Assembly (NCBI GenBank): GCA_949372955.1
Contig: CASIAX010000020.1
Coordinates: forward strand, 1-56,737
Length of the DNA stretch: 56,737 nt
Direction: 5' to 3'
From: SGZJ01 sp949372955
Lineage (GTDB): Bacteria > Bacteroidota > Bacteroidia > Flavobacteriales > Flavobacteriaceae
Both the position numbers and the translations under genes were made by a program. Positions 27,864 to 36,662 of the stretch are shown one piece after another; within the stretch, counting starts at the first letter, position 1; each line of letters starts with the position of its first letter. A model generated the notes under the pieces. The model saw only the letters and a program-made list of their open reading frames with translations, ran no database searches and was not told where the DNA came from.

Positions 27864-28958
27864 ATGATTGTAAAAGATATAATTAAAATACTTAACGACA
27901 AGTATCCATTTTGTTATGCTGAAGACTATGACAATGTAGGGCTTATAGTTGGAGATGATCAATATAAAGTAAATGGAATAATTGTTTGCTTAGATACAAT
28001 TGAAAGTGTCGTGAATGAAGCTATTCAAAAAAAATGTAATGTAATTGTAAGTTTTCACCCGATAATTTTTGATGGACTAAAAAAACTAACGAATAAAAAT
28101 TATGTTGAAAGGATTGTAAATAAGTGTATCAAAAATAAGATTTCAATTATTGCAATTCACACTGCAATGGATAACTCGATTGTTGGAGTAAATAAAATAA
28201 TATGTGATAAACTTGAATTGCAAGACAGTAAGATTTTAGTTCCAAAAAAAGGTACAATAAAAAAAATAACAACCTACATGCCAAGCAAAAATCTAGAAGC
28301 CATAAAAACTAAATTGTTTAATTCAGGTGCAGGAACAATTGGTAATTACGATGAGTGTAGTTTTGCAGTTAATGGAATTGGAACTTTTAGAGGAAATGAA
28401 AGATCAAAACCAGTCATAGGAATTAAAGGTATTCAAACAGAAGTTAAAGAGGTTAAAATCTCTTTTACATTTCCAATGCATAAAGAAACTGAAATTTTAA
28501 GTGCTTTAAAAATAAATCATCCATATGATGAATTTGCTTATGAAATAATTTCATTAGATAACATTAATCAAAATATTGGATTAGGAATGATTGGTAAGCT
28601 GAATAAAAGTATGGATGAAGAAAAATTCATAAGTCACTTAAAAAATAAAATGAATACAAAACTAGTTAGACACTCTGAATTTATAGGCAAAAAAATTAAA
28701 ACAGTAGCAGTTTTGGGAGGTTCAGGAAGTTTTGCTATTGATAATGCAATTAATTCAAAGGCAGATGCATATATAACTTCAGATTTAAAATATCATGATT
28801 TTTTTAAGGCTGATAAAAAAATATTATTAACAGATATTGGACATTACGAAAGTGAACAATACACAAAAAACGTAATACATACTTTTCTTACAGAAAAAAT
28901 TACTAATTTTGCAATCGTTTTAACAGAAACTAATAGTAATCCAGTAAAATATAGTTAA
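27864..28958 (+). CDS. NIF3-like dinuclear metal-centre protein
   Basis: 364 residues, the longer form with a PII/CutA-like domain (about 130-225) inserted between the two NIF3 halves. Metal-ligand regions: SFHPIIFDG, IHTAMDN and, near the C-terminus, DIGHYESE. The family forms hexameric toroids with a dinuclear site; annotation as GTP cyclohydrolase I type 2 is common but weakly supported, so no reaction is claimed. It is followed after 2 bases by the coiled-coil CdsZ-type gene, a pair that recurs in Bacteroidota. Confidence 0.9.
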   Translation: MIVKDIIKILNDKYPFCYAEDYDNVGLIVGDDQYKVNGIIVCLDTIESVVNEAIQKKCNVIVSFHPIIFDGLKKLTNKNYVERIVNKCIKNKISIIAIHTAMDNSIVGVNKIICDKLELQDSKILVPKKGTIKKITTYMPSKNLEAIKTKLFNSGAGTIGNYDECSFAVNGIGTFRGNERSKPVIGIKGIQTEVKEVKISFTFPMHKETEILSALKINHPYDEFAYEIISLDNINQNIGLGMIGKLNKSMDEEKFISHLKNKMNTKLVRHSEFIGKKIKTVAVLGGSGSFAIDNAINSKADAYITSDLKYHDFFKADKKILLTDIGHYESEQYTKNVIHTFLTEKITNFAIVLTETNSNPVKYS

Positions 28959-28960
28959 CC

Positions 28961-29740
28961 ATGGCAAAAAAGAAAGAAATCACAGTAGAAAATAAATTAA
29001 GAGCTTTATACGATTTGCAATTAATTGATTCAAGAGTTGATACTATTAGAAGCGTAAGAGGAGAGCTTCCATTAGAGGTTCAGGATTTAGAAGATGAAGT
29101 TGCTGGCCTTACTACAAGACTAGGGAAGTTAACCGATTCAGTTGACACAATAAACGAGCAGATTAAGATGAAAAAAAATCTTATGGAAGAAGCTAAAGTT
29201 TTAATAAAAAAATATACAGAACAACAAAAAAATGTTCGAAATAATCGCGAGTTTAATTCGATAACTAAAGAAACTGAGTTTCAAGAATTAGAAATACAGT
29301 TAGCGGAAAAAAACATAAAGGAATTTTTTGCTAAAATTGAACATAAAAATGAGGTGATTGATGAAGCTAAATTGAAATTATCAGAGAGAAAAAAACACTT
29401 AAAACACAAGAAAAGTGAATTAAATACTATCCTTGAGGAGACAAAAAAGGAAGAAGAAGCTTTGCTTATCAAATCTGATAAATGCAAAAAAGATATTGAA
29501 GAAAGATTAGTTTCAGCTTATACAAGAATAAGAAATAATGTTAAGAATGGACTTGCTGTAGTTCCGATAGAAAGAGGGGCTGCCGGTGGATCTTATTTTA
29601 CAATACCACCACAAATTATTATGGAAATTGGTTCTAGAAAAAAAATAATAACCGATGAGCATAGTGGTAGAATATTAGTTGATGAAGAGTTAGCAAACGA
29701 ACAAACAACTAAAATGGAAAAAGTTTTTTCTAAGATTTAA
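28961..29740 (+). CDS. coiled-coil CdsZ-type protein with a cysteine-less zinc-ribbon region
   Basis: 259 residues. Residues about 30-185 form a long antiparallel coiled coil rich in Lys and Glu, followed by a C-terminal domain in the place of the C4 zinc ribbon (RGAAGGSYFTIPPQ, IITDEHSGRILVD). In homologues with zinc this region reads RGACGGC...C..CGRIL; here all four ligand Cys are replaced by Ala, Ser, Asp and Ser while the rest is kept. It may act as a regulatory or nucleic-acid-associated protein, but that is family inference. Likely in one operon with the NIF3 gene, and followed by a good terminator. Confidence 0.85.
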   Translation: MAKKKEITVENKLRALYDLQLIDSRVDTIRSVRGELPLEVQDLEDEVAGLTTRLGKLTDSVDTINEQIKMKKNLMEEAKVLIKKYTEQQKNVRNNREFNSITKETEFQELEIQLAEKNIKEFFAKIEHKNEVIDEAKLKLSERKKHLKHKKSELNTILEETKKEEEALLIKSDKCKKDIEERLVSAYTRIRNNVKNGLAVVPIERGAAGGSYFTIPPQIIMEIGSRKKIITDEHSGRILVDEELANEQTTKMEKVFSKI

Positions 29741-29762
29741 AAAATATTAACATAAATAATTT

Positions 29763-29794
29763 AAAGCTTCTATTTTTATAGGAGCTTTTTTTTT
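29763..29794 (+). terminator. rho-independent terminator after the NIF3/coiled-coil unit
   Basis: An 11-bp stem (AAAGCTTCTAT with ATAGGAGCTTT, one T-G wobble), a TTTT loop and a run of nine T. It closes the two-gene unit and leaves only about 12 bases before the msrA start. Confidence 0.88.
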
Positions 29795-29806
29795 ATATTT
29801 ATATTC

Positions 29807-30457
29807 ATGATAAATAAATTAGTAATTATAATTTTAATATTAGCAGGAAGTTGCTCAAAAGCTCAAGAGTCAAATAGGCAAAAGTTAATCATAAACTCAG
29901 ATCCTATTCTAGTAAATACAGAGGTAATTCACAGAGCTTATTTTGCAAGTGGTTGCTTTTGGTGTGTAGAAGCTATATACGAGAGTATAATTGGAGTAAA
30001 TGAAGTTATCAGTGGTTATTCAGGTGGTTTTACATCTAACCCCACTTATGAAATTGTTAATACACAAAGAACTGGACACGCAGAAACAATTGAAGTAATT
30101 TATGATCCTAAACTAATAAGCTTTTCACAATTAGTTGAAGTATATTTTGGTACTCAAAATATTGAGCAAATAAATGGGCAAGGCCCTGATAATGGGACAC
30201 AATACAGATCTATAATTTTTTATCAAAATCAAGAACAAAAAGAAATCATTAATGAAAAAGTTGAAGAGATTACAAATTCCTTAAAAGTTAATGTTGCAGC
30301 TAAAGCTTATCCTTTTCTTAAATTTTGGAAAGCAGAAGGATATCATCAGGATTTTAAGAAAAACAACAAGAATAATAGATATATAATTAATGTATCTGAC
30401 CCTAGATTTAAAAGATTTAAGTACAAGTTTTCTGAAATAATTGATCAAAATCAATAA
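29807..30457 (+). CDS. msrA: peptide-methionine (S)-S-oxide reductase, lipoprotein form
   Basis: 216 residues. A lipoprotein signal peptide ends at Cys16 (LAGSC). The MsrA domain carries the active site GCFWC (Cys50 catalytic, Cys53), GYSGGFTSNPTYEIV, GTQYRSIIFY and EGYHQDF. It repairs methionine S-sulfoxide in envelope proteins, which the lipoprotein anchor supports. It starts 13 bases after the preceding terminator, so its promoter would have to overlap the hairpin; TATATTTA just upstream is a one-mismatch -7 box. Confidence 0.95.
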   Translation: MINKLVIIILILAGSCSKAQESNRQKLIINSDPILVNTEVIHRAYFASGCFWCVEAIYESIIGVNEVISGYSGGFTSNPTYEIVNTQRTGHAETIEVIYDPKLISFSQLVEVYFGTQNIEQINGQGPDNGTQYRSIIFYQNQEQKEIINEKVEEITNSLKVNVAAKAYPFLKFWKAEGYHQDFKKNNKNNRYIINVSDPRFKRFKYKFSEIIDQNQ

Positions 30458-30503
30458 ATCAAAATCCTATATTTATAATTTTTTTTTGTTTAATAAAAAC
30501 ATA

Positions 30504-30511
30504 TAACTTTG
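30504..30511 (+). promoter_or_regulatory. -7-like element overlapping the kynU start
   Basis: TAACTTTG fits TAnnTTTG but includes the TTG used here as the kynU start codon. Either the match is chance and the promoter lies elsewhere, or translation starts at a weaker codon just downstream. Confidence 0.25.
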
Positions 30512-31768
30512 ATTAAATTAGAAAACTCATTAAGCTTTGCTAAACAACTAGATCGAGAAGATTCACTTTCCGATTATAGGAATCTTTTTCATATTCCAAA
30601 AAACTCAAATAAAGAAGAACTTATATACTTTTGTGGCAACTCTTTAGGACTACAACCTAAATCAACTAAGTCTTTTATTGATAAAGAAATGGAAGATTGG
30701 GCTAATCTTGGTGTTAGAGGTTGGAGCAATGCAAAAAAACCTTGGCTTAAATACCATAGCTATCTTACAGATGAAATGGCTAGTATAGTTGGAGCTAAAC
30801 CACAAGAGATTGTTGTAATGAATACTTTAACTGTAAACTTACACCTTATGATGGTTTCTTTTTATAGACCGACAAAAAGTAAGTTTAAAATTATTCTGGA
30901 GGCTGATGCTTTTCCTTCAGATATTTATGCTGTTGAGTCACAACTATCTCATCACGGTCATAATATTGATGATGGAATAATTCTATGGGAAACTAAAAAT
31001 AAAGAAAATAAATACAATGATTTAGAAAATATCTTTTTGGAAAACAAAGATGAAATAGCACTAATCTTAATTGGAGGTGTAAATTATTATACTGGAGAAT
31101 ATTTTAACTTAAAAAAAATCACGGAATTAGGACACAAATACAATTCTATGGTTGGTTTTGACTGTGCTCATGCTGCTGGTAACGTTAAGTTAGATCTACA
31201 TGAGGTTGGAGCTGATTTTGCAATTTGGTGTAGTTATAAATATCTAAATTCAGGTCCAGGAAATTTATCTGGATGTTTTGTCCACGATAGACATGCTTAT
31301 AATAATGATATTAATAGGTTCAGAGGATGGTGGGGCAATGATCTGAAAAATAGATTTAATATGAGGGAACCCTATCAAGCGATGGTAGGTGCTGAAGGTT
31401 GGCAAATTAGTACTCCAACTATTTTAGCAATGGCTGCAATAAAAGCATCATTAGAAATTTTTAGCTCCGCCGGAATGGAAGCTCTATGTAAAAAATCTAA
31501 CTTACTAACAAGCTACTTGGATTTTCTTTTAAAGGAACTTAACAGCACAAAAATTACAATAATAACTCCTGAAGATGTGCAATCAAGAGGTTGTCAAATT
31601 TCATTAGAAATTAGTGACCCGGATAAAAATTTTCATAAAAACTTAACTGATCTGGGTGTTATAACCGATTGGAGAGATCCAAATGTTATACGCTGTGCAC
31701 CCACTCCATTGTATAATTCCTTTACAGATATTTATATGTTCGTTCAAAAATTAAAGCAATTAATATAA
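30509..31768 (+). CDS. kynU: kynureninase
   Basis: 419 residues. A PLP enzyme with FCGNSLGLQP near the N-terminus, VGFDCAHAAGN for the cofactor Asp and the Schiff-base Lys244 in WCSYKYLNSGPG. It cleaves kynurenine or 3-hydroxykynurenine to anthranilate or 3-hydroxyanthranilate and alanine, for tryptophan breakdown or the kynurenine route to NAD. No other kynurenine-pathway gene lies in the window. The start is TTG; no ATG occurs before the conserved region. A 3-base gap separates it from the O-methyltransferase gene. Confidence 0.94.
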   Translation: MIKLENSLSFAKQLDREDSLSDYRNLFHIPKNSNKEELIYFCGNSLGLQPKSTKSFIDKEMEDWANLGVRGWSNAKKPWLKYHSYLTDEMASIVGAKPQEIVVMNTLTVNLHLMMVSFYRPTKSKFKIILEADAFPSDIYAVESQLSHHGHNIDDGIILWETKNKENKYNDLENIFLENKDEIALILIGGVNYYTGEYFNLKKITELGHKYNSMVGFDCAHAAGNVKLDLHEVGADFAIWCSYKYLNSGPGNLSGCFVHDRHAYNNDINRFRGWWGNDLKNRFNMREPYQAMVGAEGWQISTPTILAMAAIKASLEIFSSAGMEALCKKSNLLTSYLDFLLKELNSTKITIITPEDVQSRGCQISLEISDPDKNFHKNLTDLGVITDWRDPNVIRCAPTPLYNSFTDIYMFVQKLKQLI

Positions 31769-31771
31769 TTT

Positions 31772-32416
31772 ATGAATTATATAAATGAACATCTTGAAGA
31801 TTATATAATTAAACACTCCCAGCAAGAGCCTAGAATACTTAAAGATTTAAATCGAGAGACTAATTTAAAAGTACTTCAACCTAGAATGATAAGCGGAGCA
31901 CATCAAGGTCGGCTATTAAGTATTATTTCTAAAATTATTAGTCCTACAAAAATATTAGAAATTGGTACTTTTACGGGCTATTCGACATTATGTTTATCTG
32001 AAGGGCTAACTAAGGATGGTAGAATTCATACAGTAGATATTAATGAGGAGTTATATGATCTTCAAAGGAAATATTTTAAAAAATCTCCTTTTAATGATAA
32101 CATTATCCAACATTTAGGAAATGCATTAGAAGTAATTCCTACTATGGATAATAACTTTGATTTAATTTTTTTAGATGCAGATAAAAATAACTACCCTGAA
32201 TATTTAGATGTTTTAATTAGTAAATTAAAAATAGGAGGAGTTTTACTCTCTGATAATGTACTTTGGGATGGAAAGGTATTAAATCCAATATCAGAAAAAG
32301 ATATATCTACAAAAGCTATTGTAAAGTATAATAAATTACTAAGTCAAAGAGAGGATATGGATAATGTAATCTTACCAATTAGAGATGGACTTACTATCAG
32401 TAGAAAAATTAAATAA
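31772..32416 (+). CDS. class I SAM-dependent O-methyltransferase (COMT-like)
   Basis: 214 residues of the Mg2+-dependent caffeoyl-CoA/catechol O-methyltransferase family: KILEIGTFTGYSTLCLSEGL (SAM-binding glycine loop), HTVDINEE, DLIFLDADKNNYPEYLD (metal-binding Asp), LLSDNVLWDGKV. Substrates are usually catechol-like hydroxyls. It begins 3 bases after kynU, so expression is probably coupled; a hydroxylated anthranilate could be a substrate, but that is speculation. Its 3' end lies 1 base from the convergent tatA. Confidence 0.9.
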   Translation: MNYINEHLEDYIIKHSQQEPRILKDLNRETNLKVLQPRMISGAHQGRLLSIISKIISPTKILEIGTFTGYSTLCLSEGLTKDGRIHTVDINEELYDLQRKYFKKSPFNDNIIQHLGNALEVIPTMDNNFDLIFLDADKNNYPEYLDVLISKLKIGGVLLSDNVLWDGKVLNPISEKDISTKAIVKYNKLLSQREDMDNVILPIRDGLTISRKIK

Positions 32417-32417
32417 A

Positions 32418-32702
32418 TTAAAGCTTTCTTTTTATTGAGCCAGAAAACTCTTCAAGGTCTTTTTTAACTTTTGATAACTCTTTATCTACATCTTTAGTTA
32501 TAGAATGTTTTTTTACAGATTCAGAAGATGAGTTAATTTCTCTTTTAATATCATTTGTAGCATGCTTTATTTCATTAATACCCTTAGCTAAATTCCTAGC
32601 AAGTTCTGGTATCTTATCAGCTCCTAAAAAAATAACAGCAATAAAAAGAATTATTGCAATTTCGGCTCCACTTATAAATAAATTAAAAACATATAGTAGC
32701 AT
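32418..32702 (-). CDS. tatA: twin-arginine translocase TatA/E subunit
   Basis: 94 residues: one N-terminal membrane helix (about 8-25), the hinge FLGADKIPELARNLAKG and an amphipathic helix followed by a charged, Lys- and Ser-rich tail. The FG-type hinge is LG here. It forms the pore-like oligomer for export of folded proteins with twin-arginine signals. No tatC is in the window; genes for Tat components are often scattered in Bacteroidota. Confidence 0.93.
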   Translation of the reverse strand: MLLYVFNLFISGAEIAIILFIAVIFLGADKIPELARNLAKGINEIKHATNDIKREINSSSESVKKHSITKDVDKELSKVKKDLEEFSGSIKRKL

Positions 32703-32706
32703 TCTA

Positions 32707-32714
32707 CAAATATA
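32707..32714 (-). promoter_or_regulatory. -7 promoter element of tatA
   Basis: TATATTTG on the minus strand fits TAnnTTTG and ends exactly 4 bases before the tatA ATG, the same spacing as at coaD, pointing to a leaderless transcript. Confidence 0.42.
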
Positions 32715-32767
32715 ATCAGTATGTTTAATTTGAATTATAAAACTTGATTTTTTTTTAAATTTATTAT

Positions 32768-33472
32768 ATGAAAAGAATGATTTTGGCTAGTACTTCAACG
32801 GTTTTTGGCGGTACATATTTAGATTATATAAAGGATGAGGTAAAAACTTTATTTAAAGATTCAAAAAAAATATTATTTATTCCTTACGCAAGACCTAACG
32901 GCTTAAGTCATGAAAAATACACAGGTATAGCATTTAGTTTTTTTAAAAAATTAGGAATTCATATTAATGGTATTCATGAGTTTAAAGATTTAAAAAAAGC
33001 AATAAATGATTCAGACGGAATATTTATTGGAGGTGGTAACTCATTTTTACTTCTTAAACAACTTATTGATAACGATTTGACTAGTACTTTAAAAAAGGTA
33101 ATTACAAGTGGAAAACCTTATCTTGGAACTAGTGCAGGAATTAATATATGTGGTCCTTCGATTTGCACTAGTAATGATATGCCAATTATACATCCACCTA
33201 GTTTTGAGGCATTAAACATTATTCCATTTAATATTAATCCACATTATCAAGACCCAATAGCTAACAATCAGCATATGGGAGAAACTAGAGAAACTAGAAT
33301 TAAAGAATTTCATTTTTTTAACTCTCAAAAAGTTATTGGTCTAAGAGAAGGGAGTTTTCTAATAATAGATGGAAAAGATTATTTTTTAAAAGGAAACAAA
33401 AAAGCAATAGTTTTTGAAAAAAATAAAAAACCTTATGAGGTCGATACAAACTTTAATTTAAATAAATTATAA
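32768..33472 (+). CDS. pepE: dipeptidase E (alpha-aspartyl peptidase)
   Basis: 234 residues of the S51 family. The nucleophile is Ser122 in LGTSAGINICGP; FIGGGNSFLLL is the preceding conserved loop, and NPHYQDP plus the segment from TRIKEFHFFN complete the family pattern. It removes N-terminal aspartate from dipeptides in the cytoplasm. It stands alone after tatA (divergent), with about 106 bases of AT-rich sequence before gpmI. Confidence 0.9.
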   Translation: MKRMILASTSTVFGGTYLDYIKDEVKTLFKDSKKILFIPYARPNGLSHEKYTGIAFSFFKKLGIHINGIHEFKDLKKAINDSDGIFIGGGNSFLLLKQLIDNDLTSTLKKVITSGKPYLGTSAGINICGPSICTSNDMPIIHPPSFEALNIIPFNINPHYQDPIANNQHMGETRETRIKEFHFFNSQKVIGLREGSFLIIDGKDYFLKGNKKAIVFEKNKKPYEVDTNFNLNKL

Positions 33473-33554
33473 TGATATTTATTATATTTTAGTTGGATTG
33501 TAATTATTATTACAAATAATATTAATTAACAAAGAAAGCCTAAATATGTTTTTT

Positions 33555-33562
33555 TATCTTTG
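33555..33562 (+). promoter_or_regulatory. -7 promoter element of gpmI
   Basis: TATCTTTG matches TAnnTTTG, 16 bases before the gpmI ATG. The preceding T-run (33551-33555) is typical of AT-rich promoters, but no -33 TTTG is visible. Confidence 0.45.
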
Positions 33563-33578
33563 ATTATCAATATTTTTA

Positions 33579-35093
33579 ATGAAAAAAAAAGTGATTTTAA
33601 TGATATTAGATGGGTGGGGCAATTCACCTGACCCACTGGTTTCAGCAATTGATAATGCTAATACGGATTATATAGATAACTTATACAGTAAGTATCCGTA
33701 TGCAACATTAAGAACTGATGGATTACATGTAGGATTACCTGAAGGGCAAATGGGTAACAGTGAAGTCGGTCATATGAATTTAGGAGCTGGTAGGATTGTT
33801 TACCAGGATTTAGCCAAGATTAACATGTCTATCAAAAAAAACTCCTTTATAAATGAAAAAACTATCGTCGATACCTTCAATTTCGCAAAGTCCAATAATA
33901 AAAAAATACATTTTTTAGGTTTAGTTAGTGATGGAGGAGTTCACTCCCACACTAGTCACCTTAAGGCACTCATAGATATCTCAAATGAGTATAATGTCGA
34001 ATCTTATATTCATGGATTTACAGATGGAAGAGATGTTGATCCAATGTCAGGAAAAAATTACATACATGATTTAGAAAATTACGTAAAGAATAGTTCAACA
34101 AAAATAGCTTCTATAACTGGGAGATATTATGCGATGGATAGAGACAATCGATGGGAAAGAATAAAGCTAGCTTATGATGCTTTAGTTTATGGTAAGGGAG
34201 AAAAGACTACGGATATCGCAAATAGCATCGAAGTAAATTATAAAAATGGATGTACTGATGAATTTATTAAACCAATAATAAAAATTAACAGTAAAGGAGA
34301 AGCAATATCAACTATTTGTGAAAATGATATCGTTTTGTTTTTTAATTTTAGAACAGATAGAGGTCGAGAATTGACTAAAGTGTTATCCCAAGAAGATAAT
34401 TTAGAGTTTTGTATGAAAAAAATGAATCTTCACTTTGTTACCATGACAAATTATGACAACTCTTTTTCAAATGTTAATATCATTTTTAATAAATCAAATA
34501 TAAAAGATAGTTTGGGTGAGGTTTTAGAAAAAAATAATAAAAAGCAATTAAGAATTGCTGAAACTGAAAAATACCCACATGTTACATTTTTCTTTTCTGG
34601 TGGAAGGGAAGATAAATTTATTGGAGAATCTAGGATATTAAAAAACTCACCTAAAGTAGCTACATATGACCTTAAGCCTGAGATGAGTGCTTTTGAAATT
34701 ACGGACTCACTTGTAGAAGAATTAGAGTTAAAGAACCAAGATTTTATTTGTTTAAATTTCGCCAATGGAGATATGGTTGGTCATACAGGCAGTATGCGAG
34801 CAGCAATAAAAGCATGTGAAGTAGTTGATCAATGTGTAGAGAAAGTGATTCAAAGCGCTTTAAAAAATGAATACACAACTATATTAATAGCAGACCACGG
34901 AAATTGTGAAACTATGATTAATCCCGACGGAAGTCCTAACACGGCGCACACAACAAATCCAGTTCCTGTAATTATCATAGATAATGATATTAAAAACATT
35001 AAACATGGTATTCTTGGAGATATTGCTCCAACAATTTTAAAACTTATGGGTATAAAAAAACCTATTTCTATGACTCAAGAATCCCTTATATAA
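33579..35093 (+). CDS. gpmI: 2,3-bisphosphoglycerate-independent phosphoglycerate mutase
   Basis: 504 residues, full length. Metal-binding ILDGWGNSP (Asp11), the phosphoserine loop GQMGNSEVGHMNLGAG (Ser61) and the C-terminal ADHGNCETM with NTAHTTNPVPVI. It interconverts 3- and 2-phosphoglycerate with Mn2+. Only one base separates its stop from the map ATG, so map and the following methyltransferase are co-transcribed with it. Confidence 0.97.
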   Translation: MKKKVILMILDGWGNSPDPLVSAIDNANTDYIDNLYSKYPYATLRTDGLHVGLPEGQMGNSEVGHMNLGAGRIVYQDLAKINMSIKKNSFINEKTIVDTFNFAKSNNKKIHFLGLVSDGGVHSHTSHLKALIDISNEYNVESYIHGFTDGRDVDPMSGKNYIHDLENYVKNSSTKIASITGRYYAMDRDNRWERIKLAYDALVYGKGEKTTDIANSIEVNYKNGCTDEFIKPIIKINSKGEAISTICENDIVLFFNFRTDRGRELTKVLSQEDNLEFCMKKMNLHFVTMTNYDNSFSNVNIIFNKSNIKDSLGEVLEKNNKKQLRIAETEKYPHVTFFFSGGREDKFIGESRILKNSPKVATYDLKPEMSAFEITDSLVEELELKNQDFICLNFANGDMVGHTGSMRAAIKACEVVDQCVEKVIQSALKNEYTTILIADHGNCETMINPDGSPNTAHTTNPVPVIIIDNDIKNIKHGILGDIAPTILKLMGIKKPISMTQESLI

Positions 35094-35094
35094 A

Positions 35095-35901
35095 ATGAGC
35101 GTTATTAAAACTAATGAAGAAATTGAATTAATTAGAGAAAGTGCATTACTTGTCTCAAAAACATTAGGAATGATAGCTAGTGAAATTAAAGAAGGAGTAA
35201 CTACTTTGCAATTGGATAAACTGGCGGAAGATTTCATAAGGTCTAATGATGGGATTCCAGGGTTTTTAGGTATGTACGATTTTCCTAATACATTATGCAT
35301 TAGTCCAAATAGTCAAGTAGTTCATGGAATCCCAAATAGTAACCCGATAAAAGATGGAGATATTATTTCTGTAGATTGCGGGGTATTAAAAAATGATTTT
35401 TATGGAGATCACGCATATACATTTGCAATAGGAAATATTTCAGAAGAAACCAACAAACTTCTAAATACTACAAAAGAGTCCCTATATGAAGGAATAAGAA
35501 ATTTTAAAGTTGGAAATAGAGTTGGAGATGTTGGGTTTGCTATTCAAGATTATTGTGAAAAAAGAGATTATGGTGTAGTTAGGGAATTAGTTGGTCATGG
35601 GCTAGGTAGATCGATGCATGAAAAGCCTGAAATGCCTAACTATGGAAAAAGAGGGAAAGGAAAAAAATTTCTTGAAGGAATGGTTGTTGCAATAGAACCT
35701 ATGATAAATCAAGGAACACATAAAATAAGACATCACAATGATGGCTGGACCATAACTACACTAGACAATAAACCTAGCGCTCATTTTGAGCATAATATCG
35801 CAATAGTTAATGGAAAACCAGAACTACTTTCTACGTTCTCTTATATATATGAAGCTCTAGGAATTACATCAGATGAAGAAAATGAGTTCAAAAAAGTATG
35901 A
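35095..35901 (+). CDS. map: type I methionine aminopeptidase
   Basis: 268 residues. Metal ligands are in ISVDCGVLKNDFYGDHAYTFA (two Asp), GHGLGRSMHEKPEMPNY (His) and AIEPM and EHNIAIV (two Glu). HGIPN holds the substrate-gating His. It removes initiator Met from nascent proteins. Starts 1 base after gpmI and overlaps the next gene by 4 bases (ATGA). Confidence 0.97.
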   Translation: MSVIKTNEEIELIRESALLVSKTLGMIASEIKEGVTTLQLDKLAEDFIRSNDGIPGFLGMYDFPNTLCISPNSQVVHGIPNSNPIKDGDIISVDCGVLKNDFYGDHAYTFAIGNISEETNKLLNTTKESLYEGIRNFKVGNRVGDVGFAIQDYCEKRDYGVVRELVGHGLGRSMHEKPEMPNYGKRGKGKKFLEGMVVAIEPMINQGTHKIRHHNDGWTITTLDNKPSAHFEHNIAIVNGKPELLSTFSYIYEALGITSDEENEFKKV

Positions 35902-36662
35902 ATAACTTAATTAAACTGATATTAAACACATTTTCTAGAACTTTTCTAATAAAGATTAGTTTCATAATCCAACCTATTTTAGGTGTCTTTTTAAAAGGTA
36001 ATAAATTTACAGATCCGATTGATGAAAAATCTTTCAGTACTTTTTTACCATATGGATATAATAATCTCAGAAAAAACGCACTCTCCCCATCTACATTTTC
36101 TTTGGAAAGACATAGATTACTTTGGCTATATTTAAAAAATGAAACAGATTTTTTTACAAAAAAAATTAAACTATTACACTTTGCACCCGAACAGGCATTC
36201 TATAGAAAATTTAAAAAATTAAGTAATATCGATTATGACACTATAGATTTAAACTCTCCAATAGCAAAAATAAAAGCTGACATTTGCAACCTTCCAATCA
36301 AAGACAATACATATGATTTTATACTATGTAATCACGTATTAGAACATGTTTTAGATGACAAAAAAGCTATAAAAGAATTATATAGAGTACTTAAAAAAGA
36401 TGGAACTGGAATTTTTCAAGTTCCAATAGATATGAAAAGGGAATCTACATTTCAAGATGATTCGATAACAGACAAAGATGAAAGGAATAAAATATTTGGT
36501 CAATATGATCATGTTAGGGTATATGGTATTGATTATTTTATGAAACTTAAAAATGCAGGCTTTAAAGTTAAAGAGATAGATTATACAGTTAGTTTATCTG
36601 TTGATGAAATAAATAAATTTTCTATTAAAAAAGGGGAGATTATTCCAGTCTGCACTAAATAG
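35898..36662 (+). CDS. class I SAM-dependent methyltransferase
   Basis: 254 residues with a Rossmann methyltransferase core: LLHFAPEQAFYRKF replaces the usual glycine-rich loop, then DTIDLNS (acidic residue for ribose), KADICNLPIKDNTYDFILCNHVLEHV (motifs II-III) and LYRVLKKDGTGIFQVP. The HFAPE.......K start is typical of methyltransferases found with polysaccharide genes, but the substrate is unknown. It overlaps map by 4 bases and the convergent apbE by 8 bases. Confidence 0.85.
   Translation: MNNLIKLILNTFSRTFLIKISFIIQPILGVFLKGNKFTDPIDEKSFSTFLPYGYNNLRKNALSPSTFSLERHRLLWLYLKNETDFFTKKIKLLHFAPEQAFYRKFKKLSNIDYDTIDLNSPIAKIKADICNLPIKDNTYDFILCNHVLEHVLDDKKAIKELYRVLKKDGTGIFQVPIDMKRESTFQDDSITDKDERNKIFGQYDHVRVYGIDYFMKLKNAGFKVKEIDYTVSLSVDEINKFSIKKGEIIPVCTK

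Noticed and set aside
27819..27962. 48-residue N-terminal extension of lpxK
   Set aside because: It overlaps the divergent NIF3 gene and its promoter element, and the LpxK family begins at the internal Met at 27818.
33498..33515. Perfect 7-bp inverted repeat TTGTAAT-N4-ATTACAA upstream of gpmI as an operator
   Set aside because: In about 80 percent AT intergenic DNA a palindrome of this length is close to chance, and no second copy was seen.
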